64,000 nt of DNA from Alcanivorax sp. (lineage in GTDB: Bacteria > Pseudomonadota > Gammaproteobacteria > Pseudomonadales > Alcanivoracaceae). Where the stretch lies: the NCBI GenBank assembly GCA_022565695.1, contig JAIUME010000001.1:558001-622000 (forward strand), in the 5' to 3' direction. The notes under the pieces were generated by a model, which saw nothing but the letters and a program-made list of their open reading frames with translations, was not told the origin of the DNA and did not search any database. Made by a program: the position numbers and the translations under genes. The first letter of the stretch is position 1. The number at the start of each line of letters is the position of its first letter. Shown one piece after another: positions 27,501 to 35,742 of the stretch.

Positions 27501-27766
27501 CGATCACGAGTATTCTGCCCGATGGCGTCAACCCATCGGCGATTCCCCTGGAGCACAACCAGCGCAGCTATGGTTTCGGGCTTGAGCTGCTGGGGCCGGT
27601 GGAATTCTACGATGACGGGCGTATGGAAGTCGGGTTGCTGAGTCTGGATGGCGTGGCGCTGGACGTCGAGCTGACGGCACTGGGGTTCCTGGAGGCTGAA
27701 GTGAATCTGCTGATTCCGGCCCAGGAAACCAACCTCAACTATACTTCCGGTCCGATCAAGCGCTGA
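24512..27766 (+). CDS. Large Ig-like-domain outer-membrane lipoprotein, copy 2
   Basis: A 1084-residue paralogue of the lipoprotein at 19845. Lipobox LAAC is followed by Gly-Gly. Ig-like (Big_5) units are seen at VSTRIPIVVRFSGPVSVSEA, FSSLRVQFSEPVDTQTL, KQRPGDPVVLNFTRALDRKT and NRGIEVRFSQVMNPDSF. Shared landmarks with copy 1 include FSELAFVPNFPDVTPLRI, YPGYPCALN and a YLTGGIDTDV element. It differs by a roughly 50-residue Gly/Leu/Val-rich insertion (near residues 960-1010, GDVVGGLLGLLGPITDPVLG). The start at 24512 follows a near-perfect AGGAGG. No catalytic motif recognised; function unknown. Confidence 0.75.
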   Translation: MNSIYSLRSALLIMGVAALAACGGSSQTVTPPAPAQSVFYTYPDAEQSGVSTRIPIVVRFSGPVSVSEADITLDSASGEPVPFSMETVGEGRSVVVRPAQQLAFNTTYQLTMPGLPGDGLSFTTGPAEKGPRAQQASAETFSMTRMIPDGDVLPVVDFSSLRVQFSEPVDTQTLVYGDSVALRTASGDLVDATLLAKGRYLTIDPVDNLAAGVAHTLTVNGAVRSIYDTALSSPVSQTFTPMDSGPNELLVLEAPASGALSQLTGQTINLVPVIAALLGEETESQQGGLVFSELAFVPNFPDVTPLRIRKGGMLMGDELVVNIGGVVDAGFNSGTVTVEFISDAVGFLLPNPYSNNPAAPRHLRVLMDIAIATGDPEANAAFNQDVMHLELVGQAIVEDGRLVADALTVVESEVLGVETAFGTLSFRMEGLLDQENAPGPVPDTRELALQSWMPGSDVPPFENNVDKQRPGDPVVLNFTRALDRKTLALGEPDQRLAVISNGMDVPFTASVDGVAVVINAPLAYGQSYDIVIQDGVTDIGGNPLAPQTLSFTMPEYVRTDAPLASPLALNVYPGYPCALNTAERNLDSGISGRCDGGMASDDLLPVPSMPANRGIEVRFSQVMNPDSFALEQDGEPGSVVVERLNADGSAAGLVEGRLEVRARDMVFTPEQPWEEGELYRYTLRSNGASRSNACTPGQMLCSADNLPLRTRLLAQTPDAAPTLDGGGPDLAIVFRGAPSVDWARIILNNLPTADVNSNTLRDPGEDNAVDNPELRKNSARIEVVGVGGVVNEAELQCGRDNAGNELEECFVYLTGGIDTDVVGFFDAEAAEDIARTPVPPEVIAAGGGVLVYLYPTLLQTSNVVVDATAAIGDAPPADTGPMTMRVRYACDARTAGTPTPPHAEPIRQCEDGEAGLVEGWIIEGDGRPNFVAALNLYIDSPALDPRVNILALETLPDALADAIGVVPVLGDVVGGLLGLLGPITDPVLGTVGDVLEAITSILPDGVNPSAIPLEHNQRSYGFGLELLGPVEFYDDGRMEVGLLSLDGVALDVELTALGFLEAEVNLLIPAQETNLNYTSGPIKR

Positions 27767-27772
27767 TTGACC

Positions 27773-27804
27773 CCGGCCATGCCCCTGTCGCGGGGCATGG
27801 CCGG
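27773..27804 (+). terminator. Strong hairpin after the second lipoprotein gene
   Basis: Perfect 13-bp stem CCGGCCATGCCCC/GGGGCATGGCCGG with a 6-nt loop, 6 bp after the stop. No T-run follows, so termination may need Rho, or the hairpin may protect the 3' end. Confidence 0.55.
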
Positions 27805-27879
27805 TGCCCGCCTCGCTATGACCCGTCGCACCATCCATGTAGAATGCGCGGCATACTCTTTGCCGGAAAAGCATGACCC

Positions 27880-28956
27880 ATGGGACACAGAACCCCACTC
27901 TATGACCAGCATGTGGCCGCCGGTGCGCGCCTCGTGGATTTCGGTGGCTGGGATATGCCGGTGCACTATGGCTCGCTGCTGGACGAACACCATGCCGTAC
28001 GTGCCGATGCCGGCATGTTCGACGTCTCGCACATGACCGTGGTGGATGTGACCGGTGTGGATGCCCGGGCCTATCTGCGCTACCTGCTTGCCAATGACGT
28101 GGACCGCGTGCCGGTGGGCAAGGCGCTGTATGCGGCCATGCTCAACGAAGAAGGCGGCGTCATTGACGATCTGATCGTCTATCGCCGGCAGGACGACTAC
28201 CGTCTGGTGGTCAATTGCGGCACCCGCGAGAAAGACCTGGCCTGGCTGGCGAAGCAATCCGAAGGGTTTGCGGTCCAGGTGGTGGAGCGCCCGGAGCTGG
28301 CGATTGTTGCTGTTCAGGGCCCCCGGGCCCGCGAGCGACTCAGCGCGCTGCTCGGCGATTCCCGCGCAGCGGCGGTGTCAGGCCTCAAGGTGTTCGCCTT
28401 CGCGGAAGACGGTGACTGGCTGATTGCCCGCACCGGCTATACGGGGGAGGATGGGGTCGAAATCATCCTGCCCGGCGCTGATGCCACGGCCCTGTGGCAG
28501 CAGCTTGTCGATGCGGGTGTACGGCCTTGCGGCCTCGGCGCGCGGGACACCCTGCGGCTGGAAGCCGGCATGAACCTCTACGGCAATGATATGGATGAAA
28601 CCGTCACGCCGTTGCAGGCCGGCATGGGCTGGACTGTGGCCTTCAGCGAGGACCGTGATTTTATCGGTCGTACTGCGCTGATGGCCCAGCAGCAAGCCGG
28701 GCATGAACAATTTGTCGGGCTGATACTGGAAGGCAAGGGCGTATTGCGCGCCCACCAGAAAGTGATCAGCGCGACCGGTGAAGGCGAGATCACCAGTGGT
28801 ACCTTCTCGCCGACACTGGGCCTCTCCATCGCGCTGGCCAGGGTGCCAGCAGGCACGGAAGGCAAGGCAGAAGTGGAAATCCGCGGCAAGCGGTTGCCCG
28901 TAAGCATCGTCCGTCCGCCCTTTGTGCGGCACGGCAAAACCGTCTATCAGCAATAG
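27880..28956 (+). CDS. gcvT: Glycine cleavage system aminomethyltransferase (T protein)
   Basis: Transfers the methylene group from aminomethyl-lipoyl H protein to tetrahydrofolate and releases ammonia. 358 residues (E. coli 364). Family marks are [20 protein letters not shown], the folate-binding [22 protein letters not shown], and [20 protein letters not shown]. First of the gcvT-gcvH-gcvPA-gcvPB cluster, with 17 bp to gcvH. No glycine riboswitch was recognised in the 113 bp upstream. Confidence 0.96.
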   Translation: MGHRTPLYDQHVAAGARLVDFGGWDMPVHYGSLLDEHHAVRADAGMFDVSHMTVVDVTGVDARAYLRYLLANDVDRVPVGKALYAAMLNEEGGVIDDLIVYRRQDDYRLVVNCGTREKDLAWLAKQSEGFAVQVVERPELAIVAVQGPRARERLSALLGDSRAAAVSGLKVFAFAEDGDWLIARTGYTGEDGVEIILPGADATALWQQLVDAGVRPCGLGARDTLRLEAGMNLYGNDMDETVTPLQAGMGWTVAFSEDRDFIGRTALMAQQQAGHEQFVGLILEGKGVLRAHQKVISATGEGEITSGTFSPTLGLSIALARVPAGTEGKAEVEIRGKRLPVSIVRPPFVRHGKTVYQQ

Positions 28957-28973
28957 TATTAGGGAATGAAATC

Positions 28974-29366
28974 ATGAGCGATATTCGCGCCGAGCTGCGC
29001 TATGCCACCAGTCATGAGTGGGTCCGCCTGGAAGATGACGGCACGGCGTATGTCGGTATCTCCGACCACGCTCAGGATGCCATGGGTGATCTGGTCTACG
29101 TGGAACTGCCGGATGTGGGCCAGCAACTGGAAGTGACCGACGAGGCTGGTGTGGTGGAATCAGTGAAAGCTGCCTCCGACATCTACGCGCCGGTATCCGG
29201 TGAGATCGTTGCCATCAACGAAGCACTGGAAGACACCCCCGAGCTGGTCAACCAGGACCCCTACGGTGACGGCTGGCTGTTCCAGATTCGCCTGAATGAC
29301 AAGTCAGAGCTGGAGCAACTGCTCAGCGCCGACGACTACCGGACCCAACTCGACAGCGAAGACTGA
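28974..29366 (+). CDS. gcvH: Glycine cleavage system H protein
   Basis: Lipoylated carrier that shuttles the aminomethyl group between P, T and L proteins. 130 residues; the lipoyl lysine is Lys65 in [15 protein letters not shown]. The start [18 protein letters not shown] is typical. It lies between gcvT and the split P protein genes. The 114-bp gap to gcvPA carries an inverted repeat CCGCCC/GGGCGG (29383-29388, 29409-29414). Confidence 0.97.
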   Translation: MSDIRAELRYATSHEWVRLEDDGTAYVGISDHAQDAMGDLVYVELPDVGQQLEVTDEAGVVESVKAASDIYAPVSGEIVAINEALEDTPELVNQDPYGDGWLFQIRLNDKSELEQLLSADDYRTQLDSED

Positions 29367-29382
29367 TTCAGGTCATCGCTGG

Positions 29383-29414
29383 CCGCCCGCTCACTGTCTG
29401 TCCACGGTGGGCGG
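29383..29414 (+). other. Inverted repeat between gcvH and gcvPA
   Basis: CCGCCC (29383-29388) and GGGCGG (29409-29414) with a 20-nt loop in the 114-bp spacer. It may reduce or stabilise read-through within the cluster; no T-run follows. Confidence 0.35.
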
Positions 29415-29480
29415 CGGATACTGATTGTCAGCGTGCCTCGCCCCTGAGCGCGCTCCGTCTCCCAACCTGAAGACAGCACT

Positions 29481-30839
29481 ATGCCCTTTATTCCTCATAC
29501 CTCTGATGATGTGCAGGCAATGCTTGCGGCGATTGGCGCTGACAGCATTGAAGACCTGTTCGACGAAATCCCCGCCCACCTCAAGGCCGGCGCACTGGCC
29601 GGCCTGCCCGAGGGGCTGTCCGAGATGGAAGTCACGGCGTTGATGGCGGCGCGAGCGCGCCAGGATGCCGGCGCACTGTGCTTTCTCGGTGCGGGCGCCT
29701 ACGAGCATCACATTCCGGCGGCGGTATGGGAAATAGCGACCCGGGGCGAGTACTACACGGCCTACACGCCTTATCAGGCCGAAGCCAGCCAGGGCACGCT
29801 GCAGACCATCTATGAGTTCCAGACCCTGATGGCGCGCCTGACCGGGATGGATGCCAGCAATGCGTCGGTCTATGACGGCGCCTCTGGCCTGGCCGAAGCG
29901 GTACTGATGGCGCTCCGCGCCAACCGCAAATCAAAATCCGGCCGGGTGTTGATGCCGGAAGCGGTGAATCCGCGCTACCGCCAGGCGGTGGCGGCGATCT
30001 GCGAGAACCAGAATGTGGAGCTGGTGTCCGTGCCCTTCAACACCGCAGAGGGCACGACACCAGTGGCCGCGCTGGCGGATCACGCCGGTGAAGATTTCGC
30101 TGCGCTGGTAATTGCACAACCTAATTTTTTCGGCGCCCTGGAAGACGTCGATGCCCTCACCGACTGGGCCCACGCTCAGGGCATGCTGGTGATCGCACTG
30201 GTTAACCCGACCGCGCTGGCGCTACTGACACCGCCGGGTGAGTGGGGCGAAAAAGGGGCGGACATCGTGATTGGTGAAGCACAGCCACTGGGCATTCCGT
30301 TGTCTTCCGGTGGGCCCTACTGTGGCTTCATGTGCTGCAAGCAGCAGCACATCCGCCAGATGCCGGGGCGGATCATCGGCCGCACTGTCGATCTGGAGGG
30401 TCGGCCTGGCTTCACGCTGACACTGCAGGCGCGTGAACAGCACATCCGCCGCTCCAAGGCGACCTCCAACATCTGTACCAACCAGGGCCTGGCGATGACA
30501 GCGGCGACCATCTATCTGTCGCTGCTGGGCCCGGAGGGGCTGGAGGCGGTCGCTGCGCACAGCCACGCGAATACACAGGATCTGGTCGCCCGGTTGAGCG
30601 CCATAGACGGCGTCAGCCTCGCCTTTGCCAGCCCCACGTTCCACGAAGCGGTGTTGCGGTTGCCGAAACCTGCCAGCGAGGTACTGCCGAAGCTGGCAGA
30701 GCGCGGCATCATCGGCGGCTACGATCTGGGCCTGGATTTCCCCGCACTGGCAGATTGCGTGCTGGTGTGCGCCACCGAAACCCGCATTGCGGATGACATT
30801 GACCTGTATGCGACCGTTCTGGCGGAGGTGCTGGCATGA
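29481..30839 (+). CDS. gcvPA: Glycine dehydrogenase (decarboxylating) subunit 1
   Basis: N-terminal half of the P protein, encoded separately as in many bacteria and archaea. Together with GcvPB it decarboxylates glycine using PLP. 452 residues; marks are [50 protein letters not shown] and [14 protein letters not shown]. The stop overlaps gcvPB by 4 bp, ensuring equal synthesis of the two subunits. The Shine-Dalgarno is weak (GAAGA). Confidence 0.96.
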   Translation: MPFIPHTSDDVQAMLAAIGADSIEDLFDEIPAHLKAGALAGLPEGLSEMEVTALMAARARQDAGALCFLGAGAYEHHIPAAVWEIATRGEYYTAYTPYQAEASQGTLQTIYEFQTLMARLTGMDASNASVYDGASGLAEAVLMALRANRKSKSGRVLMPEAVNPRYRQAVAAICENQNVELVSVPFNTAEGTTPVAALADHAGEDFAALVIAQPNFFGALEDVDALTDWAHAQGMLVIALVNPTALALLTPPGEWGEKGADIVIGEAQPLGIPLSSGGPYCGFMCCKQQHIRQMPGRIIGRTVDLEGRPGFTLTLQAREQHIRRSKATSNICTNQGLAMTAATIYLSLLGPEGLEAVAAHSHANTQDLVARLSAIDGVSLAFASPTFHEAVLRLPKPASEVLPKLAERGIIGGYDLGLDFPALADCVLVCATETRIADDIDLYATVLAEVLA

Positions 30840-32314
30840 GCACGCAAACTGACAATCAACTGATCTTCGAATTGTCCCGTCCCGGTCGTCGGGCGGCAGC
30901 CCAGGCGCCCAGGGCACTGCCGGAAGAGCGCCTGTCGGCGATTCCGCAAGCACTGCGCCGCAAGCAGAGACCGGCCTTGCCGGAAGTCTCCGAGCTTCAG
31001 GTTGTGCGCCACTACACCAACCTGTCGACCCGCAACTTCGCCATCGACAAGCAGTTCTATCCGCTGGGTTCCTGCACCATGAAGTACAACCCGCGGGGCG
31101 CCAACCGCGCCGCCATGCTGCCGGGCTTCCTCGGGCGGCACCCGCTGGCGCCGGAGAGCCACAGCCAGGGTTACCTGGCTTGCCTGTTTGAACTGCAGGA
31201 ATTCCTCAAGGAAGTGACCGGCATGCAGGGTGTTTCACTGACCCCCATGGCGGGCGCCCAGGGTGAATTTGCCGGCGTGGCCATGATTCGCGCCTACCAT
31301 GAAGCGCGTAACGACGATGCGCGCACCGAAATCCTGATTCCTGAGGCTGCCCACGGCACCAACCCGGCCACCGCGGTGATGTGTGGTTACAAGGTGCGCG
31401 AAGTGCCGGTCAACAAGGAGGGGGATGTGGATCTCGAGGCGCTCAAGGCCGCCTGTGGGCCGCAGACCGCGGGCCTGATGATGACCAACCCGTCCACCTG
31501 TGGCGTTTTCGAGCGGCAGATCGACGGCATCGCCAAGGCGGTACACGAAGCCGGTGGCCTGCTGTACTACGATGGCGCCAACCTCAATGCCATTCTCGGC
31601 AAGGTGCGCCCCGGTGACATGGGCTTTGACGTGATTCACATGAATCTGCACAAGACCTTTGCCACACCACACGGTGGCGGTGGCCCGGGTGCTGGCCCGG
31701 TGGGCGTCAGCGAGCGGCTCAAGCCGTTCCTGCCGACCCCGATCGTCGGGCGTGAGGAGGATGGGCGCTATCGCTGGCTGGACCAGCATGATCTGCCCCA
31801 GAGCATCGGCCACCTGTCGGCCTTCATGGGTAACGCGGGTGTGTTGTTGCGGGCCTATTTCTACGCGCGGGTGCTGGGCCGTGAAGGCATGATCCGTGTC
31901 GGCGAATACTCCACGCTGGCGGCCAACTATCTGCTCAAGCGACTGGAAGCGATCGGCTGCACCCCGGCCTATCCGGCGCGCCGTGCCAGCCACGAGTTCA
32001 TTCTGACCTTTGCCAAAGAGTCGAAAACCCTCGGGGTCTCGGCGATGGACATCGCCAAGCGACTGCTGGACTACAACCAGCATGCGCCCACCACCTATTT
32101 CCCCCTGCTGGTGCCGGAGTGCTTCCTGATCGAGCCAACGGAAACCGAAACAAAAGAAGCGCTGGATGAATTTGTCGCGGCCATGGAAAGCATCCTGGCG
32201 GAAGCCCGCGATAATCCGGAGCTTCTCAAGGGCGCACCTTACAGCCAGCCGGTGCGCCGCCTGGATGACGTCAAGGCCGCCCGCGAGCTCGATCTGGTCT
32301 GGAGTAACGTGTGA
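30836..32314 (+). CDS. gcvPB: Glycine dehydrogenase (decarboxylating) subunit 2
   Basis: PLP-carrying C-terminal half of the glycine cleavage P protein, 492 residues. PLP-binding Lys273 is in [20 protein letters not shown]. Other marks are [13 protein letters not shown] and [17 protein letters not shown]. It overlaps gcvPA at its start and the RlmI-like gene at its end (4 bp each), so the last three genes are tightly coupled. Confidence 0.97.
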   Translation: MSTQTDNQLIFELSRPGRRAAAQAPRALPEERLSAIPQALRRKQRPALPEVSELQVVRHYTNLSTRNFAIDKQFYPLGSCTMKYNPRGANRAAMLPGFLGRHPLAPESHSQGYLACLFELQEFLKEVTGMQGVSLTPMAGAQGEFAGVAMIRAYHEARNDDARTEILIPEAAHGTNPATAVMCGYKVREVPVNKEGDVDLEALKAACGPQTAGLMMTNPSTCGVFERQIDGIAKAVHEAGGLLYYDGANLNAILGKVRPGDMGFDVIHMNLHKTFATPHGGGGPGAGPVGVSERLKPFLPTPIVGREEDGRYRWLDQHDLPQSIGHLSAFMGNAGVLLRAYFYARVLGREGMIRVGEYSTLAANYLLKRLEAIGCTPAYPARRASHEFILTFAKESKTLGVSAMDIAKRLLDYNQHAPTTYFPLLVPECFLIEPTETETKEALDEFVAAMESILAEARDNPELLKGAPYSQPVRRLDDVKAARELDLVWSNV

Positions 32315-33525
32315 GCGGATCTGCAGGTGATACCGTACCGGTTCTGACACTTCGCCGGGGTGAGGAACGCCGTCTGCGCTCCGGCCATATGTGGGTGTAT
32401 TCCAATGAAGTGGACACCGACAAGACACCCCTGAAAGGTCTGACGCCCGGCACTGAAGTGGTGATCGAAGATAACCGGGGCAAGCCTCTGGGCCGCGCCT
32501 ATGTGAACCCGCAATCGTTGATCTGCGCGCGCCTGTACAGCCGTGACATCACGCAAGGGCTGTCCAACAGCTTCTTGAAAAAGCGTGTTGAACAAGCGAT
32601 TTCCTTTCGCGAAAAGCTGTTCCCTGATGGTTGCTACCGCGCGGTATTCGGTGAGGCCGATGGTCTGCCGGGGCTGGTGATCGATCGCTACCGTGATGTT
32701 TTTGTACTGCAGTCGGGTACGGCGGGCATGGAGCGGGTGCAGGAGCAGATTGCCAAGGTGCTGGTGGACCAGCACCAGGCACGTATTGTCGTGGCAAAAA
32801 ATGAAAGCAGCATTCGTGAACTGGAAGGGCTGCCACAATACACGCGCGCCTTGCACGGTGAGCTGCCGGAATCCGTGTCACTGACGGAAAACGGTGTCGC
32901 CTACACAGCGCCATTGGCGGCGGGGCAGAAGACCGGATGGTTTTTTGACCACCGGGCGGCGCGGCGCCACATCATGCCCCTGGCGAAGGGCGCGCGCGTA
33001 CTGGATGTGTTCGCCTACTGCGGCGCCTGGGGTGTGCTGGCGGCTGCCCACGGCGCCAGTGATGTCACCTGCCTGGATTCTTCTGAGCTTGCGCTGGATT
33101 ATGTGCATCGCAATGCCGAGGCCAACGGTGTCGCAGAGCGAGTGCAGTCATTGCAGGCTGACGCGGCGACCGGCATGAAAGAACTGGCCGGTGCCGGTGA
33201 AAAATTCGACATCGTGGTGCTGGATCCACCGGCGTTCATCAAGCGTCGCAAAGACATCAAGAATGGCCTGGCGGGGTATCACAGCATCAACGAACTGGCC
33301 ATGCGGCTGGTGGCGCCGGGCGGGGTGCTGGTGTCGGCCTCCTGCTCCATGCATCTGCAGTCAGAGCAGTTATTGGACGTGGTCCGGGCCAGCTCCCGGC
33401 ATATCGATCGCTTCGCCCAGGTGTTTGCCAGCGCGGGTCAGGCGGAAGATCACCCGGTGCACCCGGCGATCCCTGAAACGGCCTACCTGAAAAGCTGGTT
33501 CGTGCGGGTGTTGCCCAGCCTCTGA
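32311..33525 (+). CDS. rlmI: Class I SAM-dependent rRNA methyltransferase (RlmI-like)
   Basis: Methylates a cytosine C5 in 23S rRNA in the RlmI family. 404 residues with GTG start overlapping gcvPB. An N-terminal PUA domain ([20 protein letters not shown]) precedes the Rossmann methyltransferase domain ([20 protein letters not shown]) with active motif [13 protein letters not shown] and the Cys motif SASCSMH. Its place at the end of a glycine-cleavage operon is odd for an rRNA enzyme. The family assignment is firm; the exact target base is inferred. Confidence 0.87.
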   Translation: MSGSAGDTVPVLTLRRGEERRLRSGHMWVYSNEVDTDKTPLKGLTPGTEVVIEDNRGKPLGRAYVNPQSLICARLYSRDITQGLSNSFLKKRVEQAISFREKLFPDGCYRAVFGEADGLPGLVIDRYRDVFVLQSGTAGMERVQEQIAKVLVDQHQARIVVAKNESSIRELEGLPQYTRALHGELPESVSLTENGVAYTAPLAAGQKTGWFFDHRAARRHIMPLAKGARVLDVFAYCGAWGVLAAAHGASDVTCLDSSELALDYVHRNAEANGVAERVQSLQADAATGMKELAGAGEKFDIVVLDPPAFIKRRKDIKNGLAGYHSINELAMRLVAPGGVLVSASCSMHLQSEQLLDVVRASSRHIDRFAQVFASAGQAEDHPVHPAIPETAYLKSWFVRVLPSL

Positions 33526-33590
33526 GCCGGGCGCTGGTGTCCCGCCCCGTCATCTTTAACCACAGTTTACAGCGCCGGTGAAACTCCGGT

Positions 33591-33623
33591 GCCGGTACGT
33601 GCGTCAAAGAGCCACGTACCGGC
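33591..33623 (+). terminator. Probable terminator after the gcv-rlmI operon
   Basis: Perfect 11-bp stem GCCGGTACGTG/CACGTACCGGC with an 11-nt loop, 65 bp after the rlmI stop. No T-run follows. Confidence 0.5.
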
Positions 33624-33682
33624 GTTCCATTGGTACGCCTGGCTACTGAAAGCAACATCCGTCACTGATACGAGGACCGACC

Positions 33683-34318
33683 ATGAAACCGATGAAGTAC
33701 TCTAAACCGATGAAGTACTCTGCTCCGCTGCTGCTGTCTGCCATGATGTGTGCCCCGCTTGCGCCAGCTATCGCGGATTCGGTGGCCACTGTGCCTGGCC
33801 GGGACAATGCGTTCTCCTATACCTATCTGCAAGGCGGGGTCGATATCGGCAATCTGCGTAATCCGCGTGCCGATGCCGACACGGTTTACGTCGAGGGCAG
33901 CTATGCGCTGGACCCGAACCTGCATGTACGCGGCGGTGCGGGATACTACGATGGCGATACGCGCCGTGGCGGCGCCGACGTTTACGGGCACCGGATTGCT
34001 GCCGGGCTGGGCTTCAACACGCTGCTGCAGAACGATCTGGACTTTGTCGCCTCCGGTGACGTGGTGCAGGTGCGCCAGAGGTCCGGCGGCAGCAGTGCCA
34101 CCGATACCGGGCTGGAGCTGCGTGGCGGTGTCCGCCATCGCACCACCGACCGCTTGCAGCTGGCCGGCGGCGCCTTCCACGAGAACATCGACCGCAGTGA
34201 CACCGGGCTTTACGGCGAAGCACTGTTCAATGTGCAGCAAAGCCTCGATGTCGGCGCGCGGGTTCAGGTAGGTGACGACATCGGCACCTTCGGCCTCTTT
34301 GGGCGATACAACTTTTAA
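33683..34318 (+). CDS. Small outer-membrane beta-barrel protein (YfaZ-like)
   Basis: A 211-residue protein with a signal peptide (cleavage after APAIA) and alternating beta strands, ending in GLFGRYNF with the C-terminal Phe typical of outer-membrane barrels. The size fits an 8-stranded barrel like the YfaZ family. The N-terminus contains an 18-bp tandem duplication giving MKPMKYSKPMKYS, so the functional signal may start at an internal Met. Isolated by hairpins on both sides. Function unknown. Confidence 0.65.
   Translation: MKPMKYSKPMKYSAPLLLSAMMCAPLAPAIADSVATVPGRDNAFSYTYLQGGVDIGNLRNPRADADTVYVEGSYALDPNLHVRGGAGYYDGDTRRGGADVYGHRIAAGLGFNTLLQNDLDFVASGDVVQVRQRSGGSSATDTGLELRGGVRHRTTDRLQLAGGAFHENIDRSDTGLYGEALFNVQQSLDVGARVQVGDDIGTFGLFGRYNF
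33686..33721 (+). repeat. 18-bp tandem duplication in the YfaZ-like signal peptide
   Basis: Two perfect copies of AAACCGATGAAGTACTCT (33686-33703, 33704-33721), each carrying an in-frame ATG. Confidence 0.95.
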
Positions 34319-34399
34319 AGCTCATCTTTGATGTTGGTCGTGGGATAGAGGGAAGTGCTCGGTCCGGGTGCTTTCCATTTCTGGTCGTTGGGGGGTTAT

Positions 34400-34515
34400 G
34401 GCCCACGGGGGCGGGGACTGCTTTTCAGGACCCGCCGTAAACCCATCCGTGGGGGCTTGTGTTCGACATCCTTGTCTCACACAGTCCTGAAAAGCAGTCC
34501 CCGCCCCCGTGGGCC
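34400..34515. repeat. 31-bp perfect inverted repeat with 54-nt loop (REP/MITE-like)
   Basis: The arms at 34400-34430 and 34485-34515 are exact reverse complements over 31 bp, containing GGGGACTGCTTTTCAGGA and its complement. It lies in a 575-bp stretch without a gene. Too perfect and long for a normal terminator; looks like a dispersed palindromic repeat. Confidence 0.85.
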
Positions 34516-34607
34516 GTCACGTTCAGTAGTGCCAACAGACTTTCAGCCTACCGCCGGTTTGGTTCTTACTGAGAATTCGATACCTACTGAAATCAGAATC
34601 TCGCACC

Positions 34608-34720
34608 GGCGTTGGGCCGGGGTACGCCTTGGAGGGGCCTCTTTGGCCATGGATGGCCAAAGCGAGAGCGCCCATGGATGGCTTGAGCGGTCCCGGAAAG
34701 GCGTACCCCGGCCCAACGCC
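34608..34720. repeat. 23-bp inverted repeat enclosing a second palindrome
   Basis: Arms at 34608-34630 and 34698-34720 are perfect reverse complements (core GCGTTGGGCCGGGGTACGCC). Inside lies a near-continuous palindrome CTTTGGCCAT-GG-ATGGCCAAAG (34641-34662) and a direct repeat of CCATGGATGG. Together with the element at 34400 it fills the 34319-34893 gap. Probable dispersed repeat. Confidence 0.8.
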
Positions 34721-34893
34721 TCTCGCTGGAGGGTGACCCCGCTAGAGGAAGAGACGGAGGTGCCATGATCTCCTGCCATGTAATGCTGCGCATGATCTGA
34801 ATTTCTGACCAGAGTGATCGGCCTGTATACTCCCCGGGGGCTGTCGCGCTAGTGCGCGGCGGCCCTCGACTTTATAAGCCCGGGAGAGATGGC

Positions 34894-35682
34894 ATGGTCC
34901 AGCCTGCTACAGCACATGAACACGTCACCGTCAGCCAGACAGACGGTGTACTCGAGATACGTATCCAGCGCCCTGAGCGCAAGAATGCCCTGACCCATGG
35001 CATGTACGACGCCCTGACCCGCGCGCTGGTGACAGCCGATACCGATCCCGCTGTGCGCGTCGCACTGATCACGGGTACAGAAGATTGCTTCACCGCCGGC
35101 AACGATATGGTGGAGTTCCTGAAAGATCCCCCCAAAGGCGATGACAGCCCTGTCATGCGCTTCCTGGCGCAGCTTCTGGCGCAGGAGAAACCACTTGTTG
35201 CGGCGGTAAATGGCCCTGCCGTTGGTGTGGGTACCACACTGTTGTTCCACTGCGACCTGGTGTATTGCGCGCGCAGTGCTCGCTTGCAGATGCCGTTCGT
35301 GAGTCTGGGTCTTTGCCCGGAAGCTGGCGCCAGCATGCTGCTGCCGATGATCATGGGGCACCCGCGTGCTGCGGAGCTGCTGATGCTGTCGGAAACCTTT
35401 TCCGGTGAAGAGGCGGTGGCACTGGGTATTGCCAATGCGGTGTACGAGGACGGTGACTATCTGGCCGAGGCACGCAAGCAGGCGCTCCGGCTGGCGGCGC
35501 AGCCACCGGCATCTGTCCGTTTGACCAAGGCGTTTCTGCGCGGGCCGACCCGTGATGCGGTGGCGGCACACATGAAGCTGGAAGGCGATACGTTCCTGGA
35601 GCGCCTGAGCTCGCCGGAGGCGCGGGAAGCCATGACGGCGTTTATGGAAAAACGGAAGCCGGATTTCAGCCGTTTCAGCTGA
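34894..35682 (+). CDS. Enoyl-CoA hydratase/isomerase family protein
   Basis: Crotonase-fold enzyme of 262 residues, acting on enoyl-CoA thioesters in fatty-acid or related degradation. Marks are RIQRPERKNALTHGMYDAL, the oxyanion-hole GTEDCFTAGNDMVEF and AVNGPAVGVGTTLLFHCDLV, then LGLCPEAGASMLLP with the second-Glu position retained. The start at 34894 follows GGGAGAG. It ends near PDFSRFS. Whether it is hydratase or isomerase is unclear. Confidence 0.87.
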   Translation: MVQPATAHEHVTVSQTDGVLEIRIQRPERKNALTHGMYDALTRALVTADTDPAVRVALITGTEDCFTAGNDMVEFLKDPPKGDDSPVMRFLAQLLAQEKPLVAAVNGPAVGVGTTLLFHCDLVYCARSARLQMPFVSLGLCPEAGASMLLPMIMGHPRAAELLMLSETFSGEEAVALGIANAVYEDGDYLAEARKQALRLAAQPPASVRLTKAFLRGPTRDAVAAHMKLEGDTFLERLSSPEAREAMTAFMEKRKPDFSRFS

Positions 35683-35742
35683 GTGAGGCGGCCGCCTCGG
35701 CTAAGTAAAGGCGGCCTCATGCAGCGGTGCAGCCATCGATGG

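Noticed and set aside
27767..27879. Glycine riboswitch before gcvT
   Set aside because: Only 113 bp are available, partly taken by a strong hairpin, and no tandem aptamer-like conserved core was seen.
30222..32428. Long open frames opposite gcvPA and gcvPB
   Set aside because: They mirror codon positions of the strongly supported glycine-cleavage genes in GC-rich DNA and contain no recognisable domains.
34355..34768. Open frame of 137 codons across the two inverted repeats
   Set aside because: It is made of the palindromic arms and their spacers, has no ribosome site or protein family character, and opposite-strand frames of the same region look alike. Treated as a by-product of the repeats.
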